DNA from: Buddleja alternifolia
Lineage: Eukaryota > Streptophyta > Magnoliopsida > Lamiales > Scrophulariaceae
NCBI GenBank assembly: GCA_019426215.1
Contig: CM033402.1
Location: 23,818,104 to 23,882,103, forward strand
Direction of reading: 5' to 3'
Length of the DNA stretch: 64,000 nucleotides
Shown: positions 54,301 through 64,000 of the stretch, one piece after another
How positions within the stretch are numbered: position 1 is the first letter of the stretch
Layout: the number at the start of each line of letters is the position of its first letter
Notes under the pieces: generated by a model
Database searches by the model: none
Seen by the model: only the letters and a program-made list of their open reading frames with translations
Told to the model about the DNA's origin: nothing
Position numbers and translations under genes: made by a program

Positions 54301-55377
54301 ACGCTTAAAGATTTTCTTAATGTTGACTCCTTCAACTAGTTTAGCCGGAGGAGCGGGAGGATCAACAGCTGGTTCTTCAAAGTCTATTTGCTTAATGATC
54401 CCTTCCAGCTTTCGTCTTTTGAGAGGCAACTTGTCCTCGGCATCCTCATCAGTTTCCTCATCAATCTTTTGAGAGGGGACGGCAATTTTAACTTTTGGTT
54501 TTCTGGGGGCTCTCTTCTTCGTTCCTGCTGGACGCTTCACAGCTTCCTCTGGCACTGGTCTCTCCGCCTTTTGAGCAAGCAGTTGGCGTTCTTCCAGCCG
54601 CTCAGATAGGGGTCTAGCCGCACCACTAACTTTTGGAGGATTGAACATATTGTTCAGAATCCTTTTTCCCAACAACTTGGACTTATTCAACGGAAGTCCA
54701 GGCGAGTACACACAATTCGATTTAAATAAGATGTCGCTCAGGATGAGTCCATAAGGCTTATTTGAAGCGCTTAGACTGTCCCGAAACCGTCCGAAGATGT
54801 ACTCACTCCAGTTGATTTTGATGTTGAAGAGTACAGCAACCATCATCTGAAATTGAACAGGATTTACCTTATCAATGGTTCCCACGCGGCATTCTATGAT
54901 CTTGCTGCAGAAATCAGCCAATAACCGGTATTTGGACACCAGGTCTTTCTTCTCGAAGTACTGAGTGTACGGAACATCGTCGTACGCACTCATGATTGCC
55001 CATGCTTCCTTAATTTGTTTCAACGTAACAGAATCCAGTGCCTCACCCTCATTAGGCAAATTGAAGTTCTTGGCAATGGTGGAAGCAGATAGGATGAATT
55101 CCTTTGGAGACTCCTTCTTGGAGAAGGGAATTTGACAAGAGATGGACTTCTTGTCCTCTGAAAGTGTAGCAGTCTTCCAGAAAGTTTCAACTTCAGTAGG
55201 AAACATATAAGAGTATTGGGTTAAGAAGGGTTTGAGCCCAGCTTGGACGACCATGTCCATTATGTCCGTCAGGTTGATCTGAGTTTGTTCATATAGAAAT
55301 TTCCAGTCGACAACAAGACCTTCAGTTACCTTGATGGTAATTTCAGCAGAAGTAGATGATGATTTCTTTGGTGCCAT
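51337..55377 (-). CDS. Large third gene of element D, 1,346 residues, function unknown
   Basis: This is the full-length intact homologue of the third gene of element C, nearly identical over its whole length. Two structural differences explain the length change. One more Val-Glu-Pro-Ser-Ala unit is present (plus nine residues, 54120-54255), and the 39-residue intron-like segment is absent (junction 54107/54108). It keeps the basic stretch, the central globular region, the coiled coil and the conserved C-terminus. Preservation of the frame here while gag and pol of the same copy are broken could mean selection, or only that the damage in gag and pol is sequencing error near the gap. No signal peptide or membrane segment is seen. 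Confidence 0.9.
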   Translation of the reverse strand: MAPKKSSSTSAEITIKVTEGLVVDWKFLYEQTQINLTDIMDMVVQAGLKPFLTQYSYMFPTEVETFWKTATLSEDKKSISCQIPFSKKESPKEFILSASTIAKNFNLPNEGEALDSVTLKQIKEAWAIMSAYDDVPYTQYFEKKDLVSKYRLLADFCSKIIECRVGTIDKVNPVQFQMMVAVLFNIKINWSEYIFGRFRDSLSASNKPYGLILSDILFKSNCVYSPGLPLNKSKLLGKRILNNMFNPPKVSGAARPLSERLEERQLLAQKAERPVPEEAVKRPAGTKKRAPRKPKVKIAVPSQKIDEETDEDAEDKLPLKRRKLEGIIKQIDFEEPAVDPPAPPAKLVEGVNIKKIFKRSRTSKRQATPEEPETVEPSAQVVVEPSAQDVAVEPSAQVVVEPSAQDVAVEPSAPETAVELSSQDVLLDVDLTGVVAIAQDVAAEVAAIEPEEPATLTEARSEGQNAAEDVRAPRHFFQLDPLKTIDHLINYMPPALDEDFIPAGYNIERYIAAEADAARLIDFDSAIKATVLDRPGDRPPRCAVDVAYYLDNGHSRPTRFALRDYTVRVYDPLRPSFLNPSESVLNREGYTHFPQTAHSPENLASVRPLCLWKNKEIHAGERLESLTDLLQTEADAYFDSVWNANYQPDKHRYEAIRDIHLEGIRAMVTAGTDFCINEVNWVEAYMGHKYTFPELVQAPHLFGIGMHDKKRQFAKYYLLKRQQRLGPVLKLPIIRHQIEQCLRQELQRLSLTPLRFNAQASSSGTVGERCLNLAPSHCEENFNLMVKILSPVSLFDKIFTANLRSWNGSVINSFKGYPLLPSIRSEVLNHYKYVLSLLERNQELAQAIYPYLEEYYADCVPTHRRPASLPSDCLIGFSRTHCTDSLFSIAQAPSKVFPDHVLDIIGPMYIRTIDSPLRTFISGTCMSRTRLIELLDSTSTSYADSASWNFQFTDFRQPESTLEEAPAETSEASKSADTSIPDAPEHATIDSAEDTSLDIRGTVFDPAYQVPFDSLKHSSRFKRPAPQAVQSDESQAFGPLLKSVLETISAQATQSEESLHWIKEDLAKIETHVMSAQIAHMRSSAQAAVGECKQDFQEMQDAAHATQLAMKEELEKRLATLEISVNDATSAKLLVMQERFDKRLDDITDSLSQIAHQVSVLTNHFLKSDDGNKGEEKKKGEKRKASSSKVENPPSPKRQMPPSQSALNLPSWITALKQSSSGAPSSTLREPPRALYPNLPIPTRALLEQFDIPLQRTSISEPTDPQILAEERKMTDFSQAFRICLRYIGIDPTDWDNHFKVFKKRQQEENKLIINKDHEAMMILEDNLTEAIRAEMSKRYRVRPSH

Positions 55378-56168
55378 TTTTTTGTTTAAAACGAAGAAGA
55401 TGGACTGAGATTTTCTGTTGTATTGAGAGAGATAAAGAGAGATTTGCAGATATGCGTGAATAGAAAGTAAGTTACTTTTTCTGCAGAGTTTGTGTTTTAA
55501 ATGATACAGTAAAGAGTTTTGAAACTTGTGTTATGTAGTCTGAGTAGGATTTAAACACGTGTAATAACTGTTGAATCTTAGCCATAAATTTATTAACTGT
55601 GGACGCGAGTTTTGTGTAAAAGAGAGAAGTTACATTTGGTAATTCTCATATATAAAGATTTGACATCCGAGTTAAAGAAAAATTAACGTTTGGTATTTTC
55701 AGAGTGTAACACACGCGCATGTTTGTACACTGACACGTACACAAACACGTGCTATCTCTGAACCGTCATTTTTAAAAAATTTGAGTACCCGCCAGTTTGA
55801 TGTGATAGAGGCGTGTGAGTAGAGTACAAAATAGACCTTTGAGTCTACCCACGACCTTGAAAGAAGTTTGAAAATTTTATGCATGGCTTGTAACGAAAAT
55901 ATTTTATAAATTTTTGATAAACTATTCAGCGCTTAGCTGATAAAATGGACGCTTGAAGTCAAAAGACTTTTCAATATTTTGAGCATTCAATATTTTATGC
56001 AAACATAGAGCTGAGCGTTGATGATTATGCATCTGAAAATTTTTATCATTGACGCTTACAGTTATGATCAAGTAAAAATATTTTTTTTTTTTTTAAAGAA
56101 TATTGTGAGATATAACTTAAGTGGATTCCCCCTAAATTATATGCCTAATAAAATATGATGCTTCATTA
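55378..56168 (-). other. Spacer between pol and third gene of element D
   Basis: Counterpart of 22066-22853. It keeps the purine tract after pol (about 56130), the ACACGTGT box (about 55556), a TTTATATATG box (about 55650) and the CT-rich leader next to the ATG. There is no coding frame. Confidence 0.5.
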
Positions 56169-59100
56169 TCAAGCGTTTAAATCAATCATACCTAGTTCAC
56201 TTCTCAAAGTGAGAAAACGTTGTTCATTGAGTGCTTTGGTGAAGATATCTGCCAGTTGTTTGTCAGTTCCAATGAAGTGCATGGAGATATCTTTCTTTTG
56301 AACGTGGTCACGAAGGAAATGGTATCTAATGTCAATGTGTTTGGTTCTTGAATGAAGAACAGGGTTTTGAGTCATGGCTAAAGCGCTTTGGTTATCACAA
56401 TGAATGGGAGTTGGTCCTAAGATTGTTCCGTAATCTCTAAGTTGTTGCCTCATCCATAGAACTTGTGCACAACAACTTCCTGCAGCTACATACTCAGCTT
56501 CGGCTGTGGAGGTAGCTATGGATTGTTGTTTCTTGCTATGCCATGAAACTAACCTATCACCTAAGAATTGACAAGTACCACTAGTGCTTTTACGATCTAT
56601 TTTGCAACCTGCAAAATCTGCATCTGAGTAACCGATTAGTTCAAAAGGAGAATCCCTGGGATACCATAAGCCCACATGTTGTGTGCCTTTTAGGTATTTA
56701 AGGATTTTCTTGGCAGCAGTCAAGTGTGACTCTTTAGGATCAGCTTGGAATCGTGCACACATACATACCGAAAACATAATATCAGGTCTACTGGCAGTGA
56801 GATAAAGAAGTGATCCTATGATACCTCTATAATTAGTGATATCAACTTTCTTTCCACTTTCATCTTTATCTAACTTAAGCGTTTGGCTCATTGGAATTTT
56901 TGAATATGATGCATTTTCCATACCAAATTTCTTAATCATATCTCGTGTATATTTAGCTTGGTTGATAAATATGCCATTAGGGAGTTGTTTAACTTGTAGT
57001 CCTAAGAAGAAGGTTAATTCACCCATCATGCTCATTTCAAATTGTTCTTGCATCATTTTCGAAAATTTCTCACACAGACGCTTATTAGTAGAACCAAATA
57101 TAATGTCATCAACGTAAATTTGAACTAAGAGAATATCTTCATCATTGGTAATTTTAAATAACGTTGTGTCAACGCTGCCTTTTGAAAAACCTTTACCAAT
57201 AAGAAAGATAGAGAGAGTGTCATACCATGCTCGAGGTGCTTGCTTAAGCCCATAAAGTGCTTTTTCGAGCTTGTAAACCATACCCTTACCATGATTGTTG
57301 ATGAATCCTGGAGGTTGCTCCACATACACTTCTTCTTGGAGTTTACCATTCAGGAAGGCACTCTTTACGTCCATTTGAAATACTGTAAACTTGTTAAACG
57401 CTGCGTACGCTAGAAACATGCGGATTGCTTCAAGACGAGCAATAGGAGCGTAAGTCTCATCAAAGTCAATGCCCTCCTCTTGGCAGTATCCTTGAGCTAC
57501 GAGTCTGGCCTTGTTTCTTACAACAATGCCGTCCTCATCCATCTTGTTTCTATATACCCATCTAGTTCCAATAACTCCTTGATGAGTTGGTCTTGGTACT
57601 AGCATCCAAACTTTATTTCGCTCAAACTGATTGAGCTCTTCTTGCATAGCTTCAATCCAACTTGGATCACTTAACGCTTCATCCACTTTCTTAGGTTCCA
57701 TTTGAGATAGAAAGCTTGCGAACATAGCCTCATAAATGTAGCGGCTCTAGTTCTAACTGGTGCTTCAATATCTCCAATGATTTGCTCAGGTGGATGGTCA
57801 CGTAACCATAGTCTATCTGTTTGGAAGGGGTTTTGAGAATGAACAGGCGCTTGAGAATCATTCGCTTGACCATTCTCCTGCGTTGGCGCTTCAAGTTCAC
57901 GATTCCTTCTTTGCTCTTGATGATCATTCTTTTCATGATCATCCGTATTTCTTACATGATAATTTAGATTGATTTCACGAGTATTCTTAGGAGGAGGCAC
58001 TGAGATCTCATCATCATCGTCAGTATCTTCATCAATATAATTTTGGACGCTTGATGACATAGATCTTCAACTCCTACATCATTTACATTTACCTTACTCG
58101 GCTCTTGGTTAGCATCATCAAACACAACATGAATAGATTCCTCAACCTTCGATTTGATCTTATTGAGAATGCGAAAATTCTTTCCATTTTTGGCGTAGCC
58201 TAGAAAGATTCCTTCATCCGCTTTAGGATCAAAAGTCTTTAGGCTTTGGGATCCATTATTATGGATAAAACATTTAGAACCAAAGACGTGAAAGTATGAA
58301 ATATTTGGCTTACGTCCTTTCCACAGTTCATATGGAGTTTTTCCATGCTGTTTGTTGATCATGCATCGATTTTGAGTGTAACAAGCAGTGTTGATCGCTT
58401 CGGCCCAAAATCTAGGAGCAAGCTTGGATTCAGCTAACATAGTCCTAGCGGCTTCCTTAAGCGTTCGGTTCCGGCGCTCAGCAACACCATTTTGTTGGGG
58501 AGTTCTGGGAGCTGAATACTCATGATGTATTCCATTTTCTGCACAAAACTTCTCAACAACCTTGTTAGTAAACTCAGTACCGTGATCGCTTCTTATTCTT
58601 GCAACCTTAAGATTTTTCAATGTTTGAAGTTGCCGAATAAGCGCTGTTAACTTGTCACATGTTTCATCTTTGGATGAAAGAAATTCCACCCAAGTAAATC
58701 TAGAGAAATCGTCTACTACCACTAAAGTATACTTTTTACCGCTTACACTGATTGTTTGAACAGGTCCAAACAATCCATGTGAAGTAGTTCAAGTATTCTA
58801 GAAGTAGATAGATGAGGTTTTCTCTTGAAAGATGATTTAACTTGTTTACCCATTTGACAAGCGTCACAGAGGCGATCCTTATGAAATGGTCCATTTGGCA
58901 ATCCCTCTACAAGATTTTGACTTATAAGCTGAGAGATTGTCTTAAAGTTGAGGTGATTCATTTTTCTATGCCATAACCAACCCATTTTAGATTCATTTTT
59001 AGCAACAAAGCATGTTGGGTTGTTATCAAGTGTTGAACCCCAATCTACCAATATACGTTGTTATTAGATTTAGTCTTAGCGTCGTTTATATAGCAATAGT

Positions 59101-59383
59101 CACTTGAGAATATGACTTCAAAGCCTTTATCGCAGAATTGACTTATGCTTAATAAATTGTGCTTTAGACCCTCAACAAAATAAACATCACTTATCATGAT
59201 GTTCCCCCTATGCACAGTACCTATACCTTTGGTTTTACCTTTGGAGTTATCACCAAATACAACCTGAGGACCATTGGCAGCTTGATAGTTGATCAGAAGA
59301 TCTTTGGAACCTGTCATGTGCCTTGACGATCCACTATCAAAATACCAAACAGATGTATTGACTTTAGCTCTAGGTACCTGCAA
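56169..59383 (-). pseudogene. Copia pol of element D, C-terminal half intact, N-terminal half frameshifted
   Basis: 57725-56169 is an open frame of 518 codons with reverse transcriptase (Tyr-Val-Asp-Asp-Ile) and RNase H, including the Leu-Glu pair that copy C lacks. Upstream the frame is broken into 58060-57671, 58773-57964 (integrase core, Ser-Asp-His-Gly and Val-Ala-Glu-Arg), 59051-58743 (zinc domain) and 59383-59045 (protease Asp-Ser-Gly) by small indels. Each break is a one- to several-base difference from element C, so these may be base-calling errors rather than biology. Confidence 0.9.
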
Positions 59384-60898
59384 TCAAAAGGAAGTTCTAT
59401 TTCTGTTTAGGTACCCATTGTTGCTTGGGTCCTTCAACATTAGTATCCTTGTTAGTGTTAATTAGAACTTTAGGAACCCAAATTTGCCTTGTCTTCATAG
59501 TAGGAATATGGCCTTTTTGGGTTTCACCTTGTGCTGTGTGTAATTTTTGGATGTATAATAATATCCACGATTATAATAATAGTCATAATCATAATTATCA
59601 TAGTATCGATAATATGATCTTGACTGTTTTGGATATCGACGCTGGTATTTCCTTGGCTCTGGCTTGGGTTGCACGTTTTGTGCTAGACGCTTAGCGCTTG
59701 ATTTCACAGTGACTAGATTTATCCTTAGCTTTTTGAGCGTTTGGATGAGTCTGTCTTTGTGGATCATTTGCTTTAGCCTTACCCTTGTCTGAGTTGAGTT
59801 TTGACTTTCTCATTGGCCTCTTACCATTGTCCCTTGGTCATTTGAGTTTGACCTTGTGAACCTTTCTCAACAAAGAAAACCCCTTTCCTTTGTTGTTTGC
59901 CGTAACATTAGGTTTTGTTGGTTGTTTACCCGAATCATGCATCCTAAACCGGTCTTTTCTCCAAACAACCTTGTTATTTCAGTCACATTGTCGAGCTTTC
60001 TGGATGCTTTGGACAACGATGATGATGAGCTGTTCTGACTTGGCAAGTCTAGCCATCAGATCAGCTTCTCTCTTGACTATTATATCAAGATCACCTCTCA
60101 ATTGAATAACTTCACTCTCAAGCGATTGGTTTTTTCTCAATGCACTGTTGCTGAATTTGCAACTCTGCTCTGAGCGTTACTTTATCGTTTTTGAGTGATG
60201 AAATAATACGAGATCATTTTGATATATTTTGGCAGCTTCTTGACATCATGTAATATTCTTTGACTTTGTCAAGTAATTCATCATAAGAAAGAGGAATTGA
60301 TAATTCATTGATTACCTCAGGGGACGCTTCATCATCTCTGGCCATGAGACATATGAGCGCTGAGTCATCTATCGTCTCATCATCATCACTACTTTCGTCT
60401 GATGATTCTAATCTTCAGGTGCTGATGCTGGTTCTGATTCCGCAAGCAAACCTTTTGTCGAAGGTTGCTCCTGAATTTGGTTTCTATCCAAGTAATCCTG
60501 CTTGAGGGCTTGATACATTTGGATAGGGACAATTTACCTGGTAGTGCCCCGGTTTCCTGCAATTATAACAAAGATTGGTTTTCATTTTTGTTCACTTGTT
60601 AGCCTTGCAGTGTGTGGTTTTGAAACCACTGGAGCTGGGAGATTTTGAGTAGACGCTTGATATTGAGCAGGCGCTTGAGTAAAGGAAAGAATATTGAGGC
60701 CTTGAAACTGTTGTTGTATGTTAGAAGGGGACTTTTCCTTGATATCGAACTTTGTCCTTTTTTGACTATTAGGACCTTTTCCTTTCTTTTCATATCTCAA
60801 GAACTTCCTGAATCTATTCAGCAAAGCCAACTCTTCTTCCTCATTAATGTCCGAATTCTTTCCTTTGTTACCCCTTTGCCTTTGATTGATGCAATGAG
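59384..60898 (-). pseudogene. gag of element D, C-terminal part, frameshifted, cut by gap
   Basis: It aligns to 17320-18817 of element C, including the Tyr-rich tail (59495-59640), the coiled coil, the acidic stretch and the CCHC knuckle (about 60540-60580). It has at least six small indels. The codon that is a TAA stop in C is CAA here (about 60647), so the ancestral gag was open at this site. The gag end and the GT...AG junction segment (59378-59414, 37 bases) are conserved. Confidence 0.85.
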
Positions 60899-60998
60899 NN
60901 NNNNNNNNNNNNNNNNNNNNNNNNNNNNNNNNNNNNNNNNNNNNNNNNNNNNNNNNNNNNNNNNNNNNNNNNNNNNNNNNNNNNNNNNNNNNNNNNNN
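60899..60998. other. Assembly gap of 100 N
   Basis: Exactly 100 ambiguous bases, the conventional placeholder for a gap of unknown length. Open frames drawn through it are meaningless. Roughly 800 bases of gag start, leader and primer site of element D would be expected here if the LTR on the right belongs to D. Confidence 0.98.
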
Positions 60999-60999
60999 T

Positions 61000-62528
61000 T
61001 GTTGGTCCCAAGTGGCATACGAAAGGTCTAGAAGGGGGGGTTGAATAGACCCTAAGTCTTTTTCGACTTAAAAAAGATTTCGTATTAAACGTATTTGGAC
61101 GCTTGAAATGATAGGCGCTTGAAGAGTGTGACGCTTCACCTTAGCGTTCACATAAGATATTTGAGACTTTGTGAAGCGTCTAATGAAGACTGTTTTATAA
61201 AGTTAACTTAGACTTCAGGAATTGAATACTTTGACCTTGTAGGTTAAGCGTTCAGTTCTTTTAATCAGGGTTAGCACAGCGGAATGATTTTGGAGTCTTC
61301 TCTTTGAAAGTTTTAGCGTCACAAGATGTTTCTTAGGTGCTTAGCTTTTGATTGTTTTACTTATGCAATGATATGATAGATGAATGAAATGACTGAAAAG
61401 TAAATAACACAATATGTAAGGTTCGTGGGTGGTGTAATCCCAACTACGTCCTTCTTCTCCTTTGCACTTGGAGGCAATCCACTAAAATGATTCTCAAAGA
61501 ATCACACAGAATCTTCTACAAATTAGGGAGAGATGGATGTCGATGACTTGAGCTCCTTGATCACACAGATTTCTGCTTCAAATCACTTCAACCCTCTTGC
61601 TTCTTTCACCCAGAAATGATGCAAGTATCCAACTTCGACTTCACACAGATCGCGAGGCTTGGATGGGATTTTCTAAAAGGTTTTTTGATTTTGATGAAGT
61701 TCAAACAACTTGGTAATATCTCAGTAGGAATCTGGTTTCTTCAAAAAGAATGTTTGAGATATTTGTTGACTGTCTCAGGAATATAAGAAAAGCAATTTGG
61801 ATGTTTCTTGAAGTTCTGGCTTTTCTGAGAATTTAAGGAATGAGATTTTAATGCAACAGCAATTTGGCTTTGATAAAATTGTTGCTCTTTTTTTGTTGTT
61901 GTTGAAGTCCTATTTATAGGTATTCTTGGAGAAAGTGTCCGTTTGACACATGCACTGGCGCGTGTCTCTCACTTTCGCGAGTGAACAGCTTTTGTCCTTT
62001 TTCCTGAAAATCTGCTGCACGAAAGTTGGTGCTGCAGTCTGAGATAGTTGACAGTCCAATAGGGTGGCTTCTCCGTACGTCTGACATTGCTTATCATATA
62101 AATGCTCTTATCAACATTTAATGCATTTGAAATTAATACCCGTTGTATTTAATGCTTTGAGAATATTTGCATTAAACTCCTTCTGGACTTAGAAGTAAAT
62201 TCAGGTGAAATCACTTCTGTCCCATAAGGTAACGCTTGATATAGCTGGCCAAAGTGGACGCTTGGAGACTGTATCTATCTTCTGAGATCAGGCGCTTGAG
62301 TCTTCGAACTTTACCACTGATAAACTCACTCAGAAATCATCAGACGCTCAGCCTAAGACTATTTTGCCTAACACTCTAAAGTAAGATAACAAAGCCTAAT
62401 AAATCTATTACAAGTCTAACGCTTCAAAGCCTATACAAGTTTTCTACGAAAATAAACTTACAACTTTTTTGGGGTCTAACAAAAACTTAATTGTCATCAT
62501 CAAAACTTCTAACATGAAATTCCTAACA
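61000..62528 (-). repeat. LTR of the C/D family right of the gap
   Basis: It is 1,529 bases, nearly identical to the LTR at 49555-51100 but with about 20 scattered single-base losses, mostly in homopolymers. On its right is the polypurine tract and the third gene, so it has the context of a 3' LTR. On its left it could also serve as the 5' LTR of D. This means either a tandem arrangement sharing one LTR, or a duplicated contig end. Confidence 0.9.
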
Positions 62529-62762
62529 ATTTCCCCCTTTTTGATGATGGCAATACTTACTCTTTTATAGTTCAAGAGTTAGATAGCCAAAAGTAAAAGT
62601 TAGCTTTGATCAGTAGACGTTAGTTAAAGTTAGTTACTTCAACGAGATGTTTCAGCAAGAAAAAAATGCATTTCATATTTATCGAGAATTACAAGCATTT
62701 TTACAGCTGAATATTTAAAGATATAAGAGACAAGAATATAGATAATGTAAAATCAGAAAGCT

Positions 62763-64000
62763 TTAATGACTTGGTCTAACTCTGTATCGCTTGGACATTT
62801 CAGCTCGGATAGCTTCAGTCAGATTGTCTTCCAAGATCATCATTGCTTCATGATCTTTGTTGATGATAAGCTTGTTTTCTTCTTGTTGTCTCTTTTTGAA
62901 TACTTTAAAGTGATTATCCCAGTCAGTTGGGTCGATACCAATGTACCTTAGGCAGATTCGAAAAGCTTGGCTAAAATCAGTCATCTCCTTTCTTCAGCTA
63001 AGATCTGTGGATCTGTAGGTTCTGAAATGGATGTTCTCTGAAGAGGAATGTCAAACTGTTCAAGCAGTGCTCTTGTAGGAATTGGTAGGTTTGGATATAA
63101 CGCTCTAGGAGGTTCCTTAGTGTACTACTGGGCGCTCCGGATGAACTTTGTTTCAGAGCAGTTATCCAAGACGGGAGATTAAGCGCAGACTGAGAAGGAG
63201 GCATTTGACGCTTAGGAGACGGAGGATCTTCAACTTTTGAACTGGACGCTTTCCGCTGTTCTCCTCTTCTTCTCTTCCCCTTATTGCCATCATCAGATTT
63301 TAAGAAGTGGTTTGTGAGTACACTTACCTGATGAGCAATCTGAGATAAGGAATCTGTGATGTCATCCAGACGCTTGTCGAAGCGTTCCTGCATAACAAGA
63401 AGCTTAGCGCTGGTGGCGTCATTCACAGAGATCTCAAGGGTTGCAAGGCGCTTTTCAAGTTCTTCTTTCATGGCAAGTTGGGTGCGTGGGCAGCATCCTG
63501 CATTTCTTGAAAGTCTTGTTTGCACTCACCAACTGCCGCTTGAGCTGAACTACGCATATGAGCAATCTGAGCGCTCATTACGTGAGTTTCAATCTTTGCC
63601 AGGTCTTCCTTAATCCAATGGAGAGATTCTTCACTCTGAGTAGCTTGAGCGCTAATTGTCTCCAAAACAGATTTAAGCAGGGGACCGAAGGCTTGACTCT
63701 CATCTGATTGAACCGCTTGAGGAGCTGGTCGCTTGAACCGTGATGAGTGTTTGAGAGAGTCAAAAGGAACTTGATAGGCTGGATCAAAAACAGTACCTCG
63801 AATATCCAGGGAAGTATCTTCAGCACTATCAATGGTAGCATGTTCAGGAGCGTCAGGAATACTGGTATCTGCAGATTGGACGCTTCAGATGTCTCAGCAG
63901 GCGCTTCCTCAAGCGTTGACTCAGGCTGGCGAAAGTCAGTGAATTGGAAGTTCCAGCTTGCTGAGTCGGCATAAGAGGTGGATGTAGAATCCAAGAGTTC
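62763..64000 (-). pseudogene. Third gene of a further C/D-family copy, C-terminal part, frameshifted
   Basis: The segment matches 51337-52580 of copy D almost base for base and runs off the window. Small losses break it into 62984-62763, 63525-62998, 63665-63468 and 63994-63578. It covers the C-terminal tail, the Lys-rich patch, the coiled coil and the end of the central region. The intron-like site is not reached, so this copy cannot tell whether it resembles C or D. Confidence 0.85.

Larger units (their letters stand above)
49555..60898 (-). mobile_element. Element D: Copia element, sister of C, minus strand, truncated by the N gap
   Basis: Read on the minus strand from the gap: partial gag, pol, spacer, intact third gene (55377-51337), polypurine tract and the 3' LTR (51100-49555). 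It is nearly identical to element C. The gag N-terminus and primer site fall in the gap (60899-60998). Small one- or two-base losses are frequent from about 57.7 kb up to the gap and rare to the left of it. The left insertion edge is 49555, with CAATT before it; the partner duplicate is not visible. Confidence 0.9.

Noticed and set aside
60645..61031. Open frames crossing the N run
   Set aside because: They span 100 unknown bases, so the reading frame is not determined.

Overview
The window is repeat-dense nuclear DNA of a flowering plant, probably a dicot. The base composition is AT-rich. It carries Ty1/Copia long terminal repeat (LTR) retrotransposons primed by initiator tRNA-Met, Ty3/Gypsy-type solo LTRs, CACTA (En/Spm) DNA transposons, a small hAT-like element and a dead laccase gene fragment. 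I see no intact ordinary host gene, no tRNA or rRNA gene and no CRISPR array. A run of exactly 100 N (60899-60998) is an unsized scaffold gap.

Layout from left to right. 1-2493: an LTR and the gag start of a minus-strand Copia element (A), whose insertion edge lies 31 bases before the gag of an older plus-strand Copia element (B, gag-pol 2525-6407, 3' LTR about 6422-8539). 8540-14960: unassigned AT-rich DNA, two probable Gypsy solo LTRs (about 9709-11209, and 11851-13443 with a CTTGA target duplication), then the primer site and LTR of a minus-strand Copia element (14380-14820). 14961-28767: a complete 13.8 kb Copia element (C) with a TTTAT target duplication, two 1.55 kb LTRs, gag, pol and a large third reading frame of 1,376 codons. 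It interrupts an older Copia element whose RNase H end and 3' LTR follow at 28768-30743; that LTR itself holds a 403 bp hAT-like insertion.

About 30759-44851 looks like an old CACTA element into which a second CACTA element (35671-43416, TCT target duplication) has inserted. The inner one carries a TNP2-type transposase and a second gene ending in a Ulp1-like cysteine protease, both damaged. 44852-48795 holds unassigned DNA, a GC-richer tandem repeat and the laccase pseudogene. A third CACTA terminus starts at 48796 and is interrupted at 49555 by element D, a minus-strand sister of C. D has an intact third reading frame (1,346 codons) but broken gag and pol. After the gap another LTR of the same family and another copy of the 3' half of the third reading frame continue to the window edge.

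The most interesting material is in the C/D family. (1) The third reading frame occupies the place of the extra gene of Sirevirus-type Copia elements, but it is very large, hydrophilic and coiled-coil, without a visible signal peptide or membrane anchor. (2) Copy D lacks exactly 117 bases that in copy C begin GTAAGT and end ACAG. That is what a reverse-transcribed spliced RNA would leave, and the segment is in-frame and open like an exitron. (3) Gag and pol are in different frames that do not overlap. The two are separated by a 38-base segment (37 in D) bounded by a repeated GTACCT and having GT...AG ends. All functional statements about these elements are inference from sequence.
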